From: Trametes villosa
Lineage: Eukaryota; Basidiomycota; Agaricomycetes; Polyporales; Polyporaceae
Direction of reading: 5' to 3'
DNA: 64,000 nt
Assembly: GCA_002964805.2 (NCBI GenBank)
Contig: PUDQ02000003.1
Span: forward strand, 3,720,001-3,784,000
Shown here: positions 54,901 through 64,000 of the stretch, piece after piece
How positions within the stretch are numbered: position 1 is the first letter of the stretch
Layout of the letters: each line of letters starts with the position of its first letter
Position numbers and translations under genes: made by a program
Notes under the pieces: generated by a model
What the model saw: the letters and a program-made list of their open reading frames with translations, nothing else
Told to the model about the DNA's origin: nothing
Database searches by the model: none

Positions 54901-54996
54901 TCTGTATACTGTCCCGCAAAGGTTGGAGAACTGAGAGGGTTGAATAGGAATCGCGGGACGAGGTGGAGGAGAGCATACCTTGTAATTGGCCTTCAT
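51988..54996 (-). CDS. PWP2: Periodic tryptophan protein 2 (UTP1), rRNA processing
   Basis: WD40 component of the UTP-B module of the small-subunit processome; acts in the nucleolus in U3-guided 18S rRNA maturation. The first exon is 18 nt (MKANYK, 54996-54979) and joins FSNLCGTVYRQGN, the family's start. Then come two tandem WD40 propellers with typical units (GHHDEVLSIEWSPDSKC, GHEGPISSLAFSPTGN, SGSWDKTVRVWNVFG), an acidic insertion (EQDSESDSDSDPEP), and the C-terminal Utp12-like helical domain (RREHLKALVMAFRLNE, HLRDRAGEYASVLRALQKGL). The last exon reads LDYLIDQLKVKQSRDTDVEM. It is about 900 residues, the usual size, and intact. A conserved core gene, so it anchors the host backbone. Confidence 0.96.
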
Positions 54997-56993
54997 CGAA
55001 TGAGTGTGACCTCGAGTGCGTGAGAGATGTCTTGCTGAGCGTAGGCCAAGTTGTCCAGTATCCTAAGTCGCCCTCGTCTAGTCTAGGAAAGATAAGGAAG
55101 GACAGCAGACAGAAACGAAGCCCGCAAAGAGTGTCGGTCGAGAGCGAGAGCACGAAGGCTAAGCGCCCGCAAAATCCTGGATGAGATGCACGTGATGCAT
55201 GGAACATTTATGGGCGCCTATAGTTTTGGCAGGCGCCGGGTTCACATCCGAGTCCGACCGTACTACTTTAACTTAGGCTTCAGCCCCTCCTCTCGTCAGT
55301 GTGCCACCCACTGATTGTATATTCATGCCAAGCAGAATAAAATATGGATACAAGGGTATTAAATCCCTTATCTCTCCCATAACTGCGTCAAATGCGAGGT
55401 GCATGACCCCTGCATGCGTCTCATAACTCCGAGTCTCAGCACGGGGCATTGATGGTGGTCATTCGAGTCTTCCAGTGTAATTTACCGGTACAGAAACCCC
55501 CTTGGAAGTACACAATACGTCCCTAGTAGCGCTATGCACACATTATGCTGTAATGGCCCTTGTTGTCTATCCGTCTCTCGGGATTTCTACCTAGAGCTTG
55601 GTGTTCACCAAGTGCTTCAGCTTTTCCATACATATCCGGCCCTCAAGCTTCAAGCTTACTCTCTGATCTCTCTACCGTACATAACTTTTTTTTGTGCCAT
55701 TAGTCTGGCTCTTACATACTTCCACCAATGGAGAAAACTGCGCAGGGCGGTCGTAAACCTTCAATTCTACGCATCGGATGGTCAGGCTCTCCAGAACGCC
55801 TTCACTAGTGCATAAATCCCATGAAAAGTCGTATCCTAGTCGTATTTGATAGAAACGCCCTTCTGTCTTGCACGAAGGGTGCCAGAACCGGCACGATACA
55901 TACCGAGCCTCATCGACGCGTCGCCACGCGATCACGTGCTCGCGATGATGCTGGGCGCATCCCCGCGTTTTAGCTGCAGGTCGACGCGTACGCTCACCAG
56001 TACTCTCTCATCCTCGACATGCACCATCTCGCAATATATCTCCCGCCCGTGGTTTAGCGGGCCAAGGCTACATACATATGAGCGCATTACGCATCAGCAA
56101 GTAGCCCAAATATAGGTGCATTCACATCGCGACAGACAGCTGTCCGATGTTGCCTTGTAGCCCCCCTACAAGGATTATTAGCCGTTCATAGCCAGGCCTC
56201 AAACCAATGTCTGAGCCAACGATGAGGCAAACGCAAGCCATGCGGAGCAACAGTACTCGGGTACCTCTGCACACCGTTCGATGGATCGACAGCGGTGGCT
56301 CATGACAACGTCACACCCGCCGGATGCGGATGAAGCTGATCGTCGTCGGTGTAGCCACTGAAATACCGAGACTCGGGCACTTCTCATACTCCCAGAAGGC
56401 AAATCAGGCGGACAAGGAGACGACCCCGCAGCTCCGATTCCATGGAAGCTATCTGCCACGGGTTTATTATACCCGTTGGCTAGCAAAGCTAACGTCTCCT
56501 TTTAACACCGCCCTCGGAGATCGACTACTAGTTCGTACGAGGGGCTACAAGTACTCCTCGTCGGATGTCTTGCCATGGCGGCGAGCCTTAGATGCCACCT
56601 GTGGCTAGCGCGATCGAGGCAGCCAGCCGCAAATCTAGGGCCTTCACTTGTGCTCAGCCGGGGGATCCGCGCACGATCGGTTCCCAAAGGTGACGTCGTC
56701 TCCTGCGACAGCGCTCGCGATGACGACCTCCTCTGCACCCACATCCGCATATGGTCAGCTGCCTTCCCAAAGCGGCGTTCCAGCGGCCAGCCACGGTTCC
56801 AGCCGCGATGGTGCGCCTGGGAGGAGACGATCGATGCCTCCCGCCGCTGTCATCCGCGCCGCGCACAGACATAAGCTCGCTCGCTGGGGTGTGCCAGATC
56901 CCTCATACCAGCCTTCTCTCGTGCCCTCCTCCCCTACGCATACCATACCACCCACCCATATTTCTTCTCCTAAGACCCTCTTAGCTGCACACG
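54997..56993. other. Intergenic, 2.0 kb
   Basis: Divergent interval between PWP2 and the small membrane-protein gene. Only short open frames without recognisable similarity; part is AT-richer than the flanks. Nothing supportable. Confidence 0.45.
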
Positions 56994-57836
56994 ATGAGCG
57001 CAAACCCTGGCCACACCTCCAACTTGGGCCGCACTGGACGTCCGGCTGCGCCGATGCACACCGTAGCGCAGGGCGGTAGCCCCAGGGTACGCACCTCATC
57101 TCCTCTCAGGGGCCCGCACGACAACGACAGCTCATCGCGCCCTCGCATACACAGACGATGATCCTCGGGATGGCCGGCGTCGCACTCGGCCTCTACGGCT
57201 TCTGGCGCCTGCAGTTCGCGAAGCAGAACCGCTCCCACTCCTCGCTCAACCCCGCCGAGATGCCCACCTGTAAGCCACCCCCACCCCCTCCCCTCCTGCC
57301 CCTGGTCACTGACACAACGGCGGTGAGCAGGGCAGTTCCGGCACGCGCAACAGGTGCCCGAGTTCAACGACCGCATGAGCGCGCCGGGCGGCTCGAGCGC
57401 GACGCCGCGCGCGCGCGCCTCGAGCACGCCCGAGTCCAACGGCGCCGCGTTCGCGACCGCGAAGACCGCGAACGCGAACCCGGGCTCTGCGTCTGACAGG
57501 GGCGTCCCCGAGGAGTCGGGGCCGTCGGCCCCAGTGGAGGGCGCGCACCGGGTGCGGAACGTCGTGTCGGCGGTCATGTCGACCATTCATGTGAGTGTTG
57601 CTTGTTGGTAGATGGGGGCTGGAGAGGGGTGCTGAGCGTGTGCTGTAGGGGAGCGACCGCGAGGTAAGCGAGGACCCGTCCAAGGGCCCGATCTCGCAGC
57701 CGGCGGGGCCGAAGCGCATGAACGACCGCGGCGGGATCTACACCAAGGTCAGTATACTTTCGCCTTCACATCGTGCAGGCAGCTCACCTCGCGGATGTAG
57801 AACTCGGACTACAAGGACGGCTACCGCAGGGACTGA
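56994..57836 (+). CDS. Small protein with one membrane helix, unknown
   Basis: Five exons (56994-57086, 57155-57269, 57331-57590, 57649-57747, 57801-57836) join in frame to 200 residues. The N-terminus MSANPGHTSNLGRTGRP is polar; one hydrophobic helix follows (ILGMAGVALGLYGFW, about residues 34-50). After that comes a basic QFAKQNR segment, a low-complexity Ala/Ser/Asn region, and an ordered-looking end (KGPISQPAGPKRMNDRG, ending DYKDGYRRD). A short N-terminal tail, a single helix and a basic flank would fit a mitochondrial inner-membrane protein, but that is a guess. Clean exon phases and a conserved-looking C-terminus support a real gene. Confidence 0.75.
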
Positions 57837-58301
57837 GCATTTTTCAGGATTCGTGAAGCGAGATCAGATGGACTTGCCGTGCCCTGTATCACATTGTAAC
57901 ATATTCTCGGCTTGTGATTCTGAACGAACGAACCTTGCATGAAAGACCTGTACACACACTGTAAGACAGCGGAGGGACGCACAGCGTCGAGAACTTTCGC
58001 CGCAACAGAGGCCTCGCGAGGTGTATCGAGGAAGTGGTTAATCAGCTCATATCCAGCCACGACTGAGCTGTAATTCAGCACTCTTGCGCGAAAAATCTAT
58101 ACATCGTGACTTCGGTATTCGACGTCCGACTTGCAAGGCGTACTACCGGCTACACACCTAGGCCTTGCATCGGTGTCGTGCTGATATCTGCAGTGGTCGT
58201 GGAGGGGAGCCAAGGGAGTCGCCGCGCTAACCCGGGGTGGTTCTGAATCTCAGCGAAGAACTCGCTCGGGGCGCTTGGCGGAGCGTCTGCACGAGAAGGA
58301 C
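57837..58301. other. Intergenic before tRNA genes
   Basis: 465 bp, no gene. An 86-codon minus-strand frame (57821-58081) has no recognisable features. Confidence 0.45.
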
Positions 58302-58373
58302 AGCAACTTGACGCAGTGGAAGCGTGCAGGGCTCATAACCCTGAAGTCCCTGGATCGAAACCAGGAGTTGCTA
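58302..58373 (+). tRNA. Initiator tRNA-Met (CAT), no intron
   Basis: 72 nt. Acceptor stem AGCAACT/AGTTGCT with the A1:U72 pair, D arm ACGCAGTGGAAGCGT, anticodon arm CAGGGCTCATAACCCTG (CAT at 58334-58336), and T arm CCTGGATCGAAACCAGG. A1:U72 and the GATCGAAAC T loop are hallmarks of eukaryotic initiator tRNA. It decodes the start AUG in the 43S complex. Confidence 0.93.
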
Positions 58374-58618
58374 CTAGGGTGTAGAACATGCATATATGTT
58401 GACGTTTCATTTTGCTCTTGTGAGTTGTCGACGTCCAGGTATGCTCCGTCTACGCTCACCTCATCTTCCAGGAATGGCGTCGCTCGGGTCGATGTCGGCT
58501 CAAGTTTGCGGTAGTGTTGCAATCGCACGCTGTTCATCTCGAGTTCTGCGGACGTGGTAGGAGCTGCTGGGCCGGCGATGGTGATCCCTGGGATGGGCAG
58601 GATGCGAGGCGTGGCGTC
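58374..58618. other. Spacer between the two tRNA genes
   Basis: 245 bp. No gene seen. Confidence 0.5.
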
Positions 58619-58712
58619 GGTGCTATAGTGTAGTGGTTATCACTCGGGATTTTGACCTGTGCGCGAGAGCTTCAGCTTTCCCGAAACCCAGGTTCGAACC
58701 CTGGTAGCACCT
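58619..58712 (+). tRNA. tRNA-Gln (TTG) with intron of about 22 nt
   Basis: Acceptor stem GGTGCTA/TAGCACC, D arm TAGTGTAGTGGTTATCAC, anticodon TTG at 58652-58654, then an intron of about 22 nt (roughly 58656-58677) one base 3' of the anticodon, the standard position, and T arm CCAGGTTCGAACCCTGG. After splicing, the anticodon stem CGGGA/TCCCG closes correctly. Confidence 0.9.
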
Positions 58713-59643
58713 CGGTACCGGTTCCATGCTTTTTCTTGGTACCTACTGCCATCGGTGGCTGGCTCCAGACTGAGCTGCATCGAATCAGCAGCCTGGCCAA
58801 ACGGCCCGTACGCGCGCATAGAACTTCCACTTCGACGTTCTGGTGCATTCTGGTGCAAACAGTGCGGAGGAACTGACGAAGAGCGAGGCCACGGCGGCTG
58901 TCATACTCAGACTGTCTATGACTGGTGGAGAAGGAATATTGATCACAGAATAACGAGAGAACGGTGCGTAGATGCTACAAGTGGGACTAGTATACGGACA
59001 GCAAATATCACTGCAAAAGAGAGGGAGGGAGAGAGGCACAAGAGCCGGACCTACGAATGACGGGAAACGTCCGGGAAATGGGTGTAACGGCGTCTAGGTG
59101 GAACGAACGGGACGGGATATAAGCGAAGGAGTGGGAGCATGCCGGGCGACGGGGACCAGCGAATATTCTACGACGGCGAGGGGAACTCTACTGTATAAAG
59201 TGGAGAGTAAGGGGATATTAACGTAAAGGGAAAGAGAGACGAAGGAAAGTGGATAGCCGACCGCCGATGAGGAGGCCACAACGTACAGCACGTGGGGACG
59301 AGAGGACCAAAGGGAAGTGCCAGTGTGGAAAACGCGAAGGGGCTTCGAAGCACTGCACTATCGCGTCCGCGCGAAAGGTGCCGCGGCGGCCCCAGCATCG
59401 CACTTCTAGCGTCGGCGCGAGCCGCCGCGTGCGGGGTAGAGTTCCACTGCGAAGGCAAAGATATGAAGGTCCGAGAGCGCGAGAAAGAGTCCGGGTGGGC
59501 GCCGATAGCCTTTCCACGTCCGGCCAGATCTGGTGGGAGGCGCATCAGTCAGTCGGACACACGTCCTCCCACGGCGTCACAAAGGCTTACTACCGCTCGC
59601 CATCTCCCGACGCCCTCTCTGACATGGCGGCCGCCGTCAGGAG
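58713..59643. other. Intergenic, 930 bp
   Basis: Downstream of tRNA-Gln and 3' of the terpene synthase. Purine-rich stretches on the plus strand; no gene supported. Confidence 0.45.
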
Positions 59644-61019
59644 CTACTTGCGCCGCGGCAGGAGCGCGACGGAGAGCTCCGCGCGCACCTCTGCCCCCGC
59701 GTGCCCGAAGTAGCGCTCCGTCTCAAACGACCAGACGAGGTTGCCGACCATCCAGTCGCCGAGGCCGTCGACGTACACCGCGAGCTGCGCGTCGGTCTCC
59801 GCGCCCCACGAGGGGAGCGCGGCGCGCAGCGTCTGGAAGCGGTCGATGCACCCGAGGCAGAGGCTGCCGACGTAGTCGACGGCGGACTGCAGGTCGAGCT
59901 CTTCCTGCGCTTGTACGACCGCGATCATGTTGTGCGTGTCGCCTAAGGAGATAAGCGGCGTGCGTTAGCATGATCACGTACGGGGTATGAATGAAGGGGG
60001 AGGGAAGGAAGTGACTCACCGTTGGCTTGCTCCACGTTGTAGGAGAAGATGTCCTGGAAGGGAAGAGACGGGCAGGCCCAGAGTGAGCATCCACAGGGTT
60101 CCCGGAGAAATGCGAAGAAGACATACGTTCGACCACTAGAACACGCCGGGCGCGATCAGCATACAATCCGAGGGCACGGTGAGCCAGATAAACGTACCGT
60201 TACCAGATCGTTGGCCGCTTCTTCCAGGCCTCGTACGCATGGGTGAGCCATCACCCAGTCGGGCAAGTCCAGCTGGCGAAGTCCATCAGTACTATGTATA
60301 CATCCGACGGGAAAATCCGTAAGGCGGGACTCCGCACTTACGTCGTTGGCGTATTCGATGAGGGCCCAGCACGGCTTGCACCCGCTCGTGTCGCGCCGCA
60401 TCGCGATGTACGACTCGAGGTCGGGGATATTCCCGGACGCACGGTCTCGCGCCTGCTGCGCGACGGCACGGAAGAAGAGCTCGAAGGTCTCGATGAACCG
60501 CCGTTGTGCGCCGGGCGACGCCGAGGCGGCCAGCCGGCGCCAGAAGCTGCGTGGGACGGGAGCCGCATTGGTGAGCGAACTGAATTGGAAGGAAGGGGGG
60601 CGCGGCGGCCATGAGGATACTCACCTCTGCGTCAGCCTTCCTACTGCGGACGACGGCCGGAAGCCGTGCGGATCGCGCAGCGCGCCGATGATCTCGCCCG
60701 CGGTGCTGACCGTCGCGCGGTCGTCCATCTCGTCGCAGATGTTGTCGAGGTGGAAGAGGTAGTTGATCCAGTCGCAGCACGCGCGGAGCCGGGCGTAGTC
60801 CGCGAGCGGGTAGCACATCGCGGTGAGCAGCCCGCCCTTGAGCCCGTGGAACGCGGCGCGCTTTTTCTTGGTGAGCTTGCAGCCGGACAGGAGCCACTCC
60901 TTGGACTCGGCCGACGCGCGCTCGCAGTGGGGGTTGTAGCGGAGAGGGAAAGGGCAGTGTGAGATGAGGTCGGGGAAAAATATCCTCGCCTCGCGAGGTT
61001 GGACGGTGGTGACGGTCAT
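59644..61019 (-). CDS. Sesquiterpene synthase (class I terpene cyclase)
   Basis: Cyclises farnesyl diphosphate in the cytosol. Six exons (61019-60625, 60546-60342, 60272-60198, 60135-60127, 60053-60020, 59942-59644) sum to 1,017 nt, 338 residues, the usual size for fungal enzymes. The Asp-rich metal motif is DEMDD (residues 96-100). The NSE motif is N228-D-I-F-S232-Y-N-V-E236, completed only if a 9-nt microexon (Trp-Ser-Asn) is used. GDTHNM follows, and the C-terminal RY pair lies in FETERYFG. Start ATG 61019 gives MTVTTVQPREARIFFPDL, the normal N-terminus. Product cannot be predicted exactly; sequence recalls the basidiomycete family including protoilludene- and muurolene-type synthases. An MFS transporter lies 2.5 kb away. 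Confidence 0.93.
60127..60135 (-). other. 9-nt microexon of the sesquiterpene synthase
   Basis: On the minus strand: acceptor GTTCTAG, then TGGTCGAAC (Trp-Ser-Asn), then donor GTATGT. Basidiomycete synthases typically read LVTWSNDIFSYNVEQ here. Skipping the exon keeps the frame but deletes the catalytic Asn. Confidence 0.8.
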
Positions 61020-63547
61020 TTTTCGGATGGGGAGAGGGAGTGAATGTGTGAGGCGGGGGAGGTCTGGGTCCTTAGGAATGCGATATTGTACGCCGAGGGC
61101 GGGGCTCTTTTTGAGGTGGCCGCGCCCTAAGCTGTGCGAGCAATGTCGCGTACGGCGTCTCTCCAGGAAGCCCGCAGAAATCCAGGGATAAAACCGCGCA
61201 GAGGGCCGCGGCGCGGTGAGATTTCGAAGCGACGGAGAAATTTGGAGCGCACCGAGCGGGAGGAGCGTTGCTCGGCATGGAGATCCTGCACCACGTTTCA
61301 GATCGTGGATGCGCGGAAGGTCGGCTACGACGCGTGGAAGGAGCGCAGGGACGGGGGGAGTTGCGCATGACAATAAGTGCGGGATGCGCGCGGGAAATTC
61401 CTGGAGTAGATGCCTCCGAGGTACGGCAGCCCAAGAGAGTCGACGTCAAGCTCTGTCAGCTAACGGCGCGCGTGGATGTGAGCGGAGGGGATGACGCTTC
61501 TGGGGAGATGCTCAGTACTCACATGCACAGGAAGACCCCATTGATCGAAGAGCTCCGCGAAGGCTGGGGCACGGTGGCCGGGTGCACGCGTTGTGTCCAT
61601 CTATGGCTTTGGTAGCCCGTGTGCATTGAACGTTCACCCGTATACGATAGCAACCTCCCGCCTAGCGGTGAAGTAGATGAGTGCTGTGAAGAAAACTGCT
61701 ACACACGCTCGCACGGCCCCGGTTAAGCGTGTCTGACTGCGCTTCCGGAAAGTCTCGGTGCAGATTGTACAGCACATCGTACGTACTTTGCGGCTCCAGA
61801 CTGGGGGAGAATCACGGCGGCTTTGGGAGTCGGCGATCTCCTCATCGAAGATCTGCGGGGGATCTCATTATAAGCCGCGAAAGTTGGACAACTTCCGCAT
61901 CGACTATGACTGCAGACAGTGATCCGGAGGGTCAGTAAGCATCGCCTATTTTATGGATTCACATCCATGTCGAGCTCTGCACCACTCACGGATGTGCGTG
62001 ATCGACGGAGGGGCAAAATGAACAGTCCGGCCGTTCAATATTGGCGTGAGAACGCACGTATGAACCGTCGTCAGCTCCTGGGTGCAGTTATTGCCGGGCA
62101 GCCGTAGGGAACGGTCGTCGGTCGAAGTGCCTGGCCATCATATTGGTATGATACGGTGACAATATTGGTGGCGTACATCAATGTCGGGAAACGTCGCACA
62201 GTACGCAGGGACGTTCCTGACCTGCGGAGAAGATGAAGTGAAGGGCGCGTTTCCAGGCGAGATGCAACTTGAAAGCGGCGGCCGCGGGCGGTATCACACC
62301 CGTGCTCTGACGACGTGCTAGGAACAAACTGCTGTAGGTCTCCTCAGCCGGTGGCATAGCTGAGAAAGGATGGGCTTTGAGACGTACGGTGTCAAGCGTC
62401 ACGAGCAACAGGACGTGATTGACTTCGTTACTTCTGAGCAACGCCACCATGGAGGGTGAGCTGACGTCGAGCGGCGCAAACGCGAACGTCGGGCCCGAGG
62501 GGCCCCACCAGCCAAATCCGAAGGGCGTGTGAGGTGAAAGTTTCTTGCTTATTTTGTCCGATCAGAAAGCGGCCCAGGACGGCGGCCCCCCACTCAGTAT
62601 TCATCAGAAAGGGGTGCGCCGAGTGTGTGATATCACCGACCCCAATATCCCTGCAGAGGCGAGTCGCGGGTTGGTGGGCCTCTTAACGCCGCGAGGATTC
62701 TCCGCAGGCTTGGGATCTAGGGAGCTGGATGGCAGCGGGGAAATATTGAGGGCTCAGTCGCCAGGATGCTGAGATCGCAGCCACGGCGTTCTACAAATCG
62801 CCTGCGCAGGGCTCTTCTTCAGAGAGAAGTGTTTCAGGATTCAAAGTTCGAAACACTCACCGGCACCGAGAACAGGCCTGGAATTGGTACCAATATCAGA
62901 GAAGCTTTCGTATCGCTAAGAATGAAAGTTCAAGGTAGCCTGGGCGATGCTGTGCTGCGATCGTGGCCACTGCGGTCGTCCTGTCGCTGGTAAGCTGTGA
63001 CATAAGCATATTCTCCGACCGGCATCCTGGATTGCCTCTGGTGAGGGGAGGAAAGGTCCGTCTTGGGCACCGGCGATTGCACGCATGGAGCCCGAAAATC
63101 AGTTTACGTCCCAACCGAATGGCAAGGTAGTCTGTGCCCTGTCTACGAACACACAATCAACATATGGGTTGTAGCTTGTTGTAGAACCACTCACCTGAAG
63201 CTGGAGATATGCCGAAGAGCATAGAGTAGAAACACTTAGGGTAGTCATTAGTCAAACACGAGCGAGCTTCGCTATTTTCGCCTTGTAGACATTGGCATCA
63301 GGCGCCTGATGTAGTATTGTTCAACGAGTCGACGAATGATCGTAACGGTACTTAGAGAAGCGGGGTATGAAGACAGTGAGTCCGTGGTGGTAATAGAGAT
63401 CGATAAAGAAGAAAGCGCGAAACGGCAGATCCAACGACCGTCTTCCGCGGAGAGAACGAGGGATATCCAAACTTGTGTGGCGGTCGTGTCTGATCTGTAT
63501 GGGGTTCTGAGGGCGCGGGAGACGTCTGGATGATAGCTGGATGCACC
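61020..63547. other. Intergenic, 2.5 kb between terpene synthase and MFS gene
   Basis: Only short open frames (up to 125 codons), mostly without plausible composition. No P450 or other tailoring enzyme recognisable. Confidence 0.45.
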
Positions 63548-64000
63548 CTAGCGAATGAAGAAGCTGTGGAGGACCGCGCAGCCACACGCGGCGGCGCACA
63601 CGAAGAAGCCGAGCGGGTAGCCCGCCGGACCGTCTTGCACACTCGTGGACCACAGCTGCCAAAGACGCGTTAGCACACAAGCGTTTGATGAAACAGGAGC
63701 TAGTGCGAGCGCTGAACGTGAGGGAGTGAGACGCACTGTGCCACCGAGGATAGGCCCGATGAAGCGCGCGAGGCTGACGATGCTTTGCGCGATGCCGTTT
63801 GCGAACCCGACGAGGTGTGGTGGGGACACTGTGCCGCGTTTGTGTCAATACGCAAGTAAAACTTGAGGAGGGCGAGAACGTACTGCAGTTCAGCAAAACG
63901 TTGATGGCGGTGTAGCTGAAAGTGCTGCCGCAGAACCGGACGGCGCTAAGAAACAGATCGTGAGTTACAGCGTCAGACAACCAAGGCTGAGGCACTTACG
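63548..64000 (-). CDS. MFS transporter, C-terminal part (runs off right edge)
   Basis: Exons read right to left: AVRFCGSTFSYTAINVLLNC; then SPPHLVGFANGIAQSIVSLARFIGPILGGT, the conserved loop and helix of drug- and nutrient-type MFS proteins (pattern NGI.QS..S..R..GP..GG); then LWSTSVQDGPAGYPLGFFVC with a final hydrophobic helix and stop at 63550-63548. The front two thirds lie outside the window, so substrate class cannot be judged. It is 2.5 kb from the terpene synthase on the same strand and could export its product, but linkage is only by proximity. Confidence 0.75.

Noticed and set aside
62178..62450. Minus-strand ORF of 90 codons with a good start context
   Set aside because: No recognisable family or neighbouring exons; length is within chance for this interval.
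1..64000. CRISPR arrays, operons, Shine-Dalgarno sites, phage features
   Set aside because: The window is eukaryotic: spliced genes, spliced tRNA and fungal transposons; no regular repeat-spacer array was seen.

Overview
The window looks like nuclear DNA of a filamentous basidiomycete, most likely a wood- or litter-decaying agaricomycete. It is GC-rich. Genes are broken by many introns of about 50-60 bp with GTRNGY donors. It carries KDZ transposases, DUF6589 proteins, Ty3/Gypsy chromoviruses, sugar-type transporters, a fungal sesquiterpene synthase and spliced tRNA genes. Everything here is from reading the sequence; no search was run.

Layout. (1) Positions 1-3045 hold the N-terminus of an unknown gene running off the left edge and an intact GH51 alpha-L-arabinofuranosidase gene, both on the minus strand. 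(2) Positions 3046-38640 are about 35.6 kb of accessory DNA: GC-rich non-coding sequence, a complete young Ty3/Gypsy element (6461-13087, TSD ACCGC), a 1.6 kb GC minisatellite (about 13.96-15.6 kb), a KDZ transposase gene (16481-20167), a divergent pair of unknown genes (23031-26518), a 57-bp tandem repeat, a second GC minisatellite, and a complete 8,066-bp terminal-inverted-repeat element (28015-36080). (3) Positions 38640-41432 are a second direct-repeat copy of the GH51 segment, including a broken start of the left-edge gene. The simplest reading is an old tandem duplication whose junction filled up with mobile DNA. (4) Positions 42-64 kb are gene-dense and mostly host: a sugar transporter, three tandem DUF4419 genes (the interval between two of them holding a 0.7-kb fold-back MITE), PWP2/UTP1, a small one-helix membrane protein, initiator tRNA-Met and intron-containing tRNA-Gln, a sesquiterpene synthase with a 9-nt microexon, and the C-terminus of another MFS transporter.

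Most interesting. The 28-36 kb element has about 140-160 bp terminal inverted repeats and a 9-bp target duplication. Its two divergent genes encode a RecQ-type helicase with a very long disordered tail and a DUF6589 protein. Each end also contains its own hairpin: the stems differ in sequence between the two ends but pairing is kept. I propose DUF6589 as the transposase of this element class with RecQ as partner. The Gypsy element shows a Tf1-like self-priming signature: 10 nt after the 5' LTR are perfectly complementary to the predicted 5' end of its RNA.

How genes may work together. The GH51 enzymes lack a visible signal peptide and sit beside a divergent sugar-porter gene, which fits uptake of arabinose-containing sugars followed by intracellular cleavage. 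The terpene synthase and the right-edge MFS transporter could belong to one secondary-metabolite locus, but this is only suggested by proximity.
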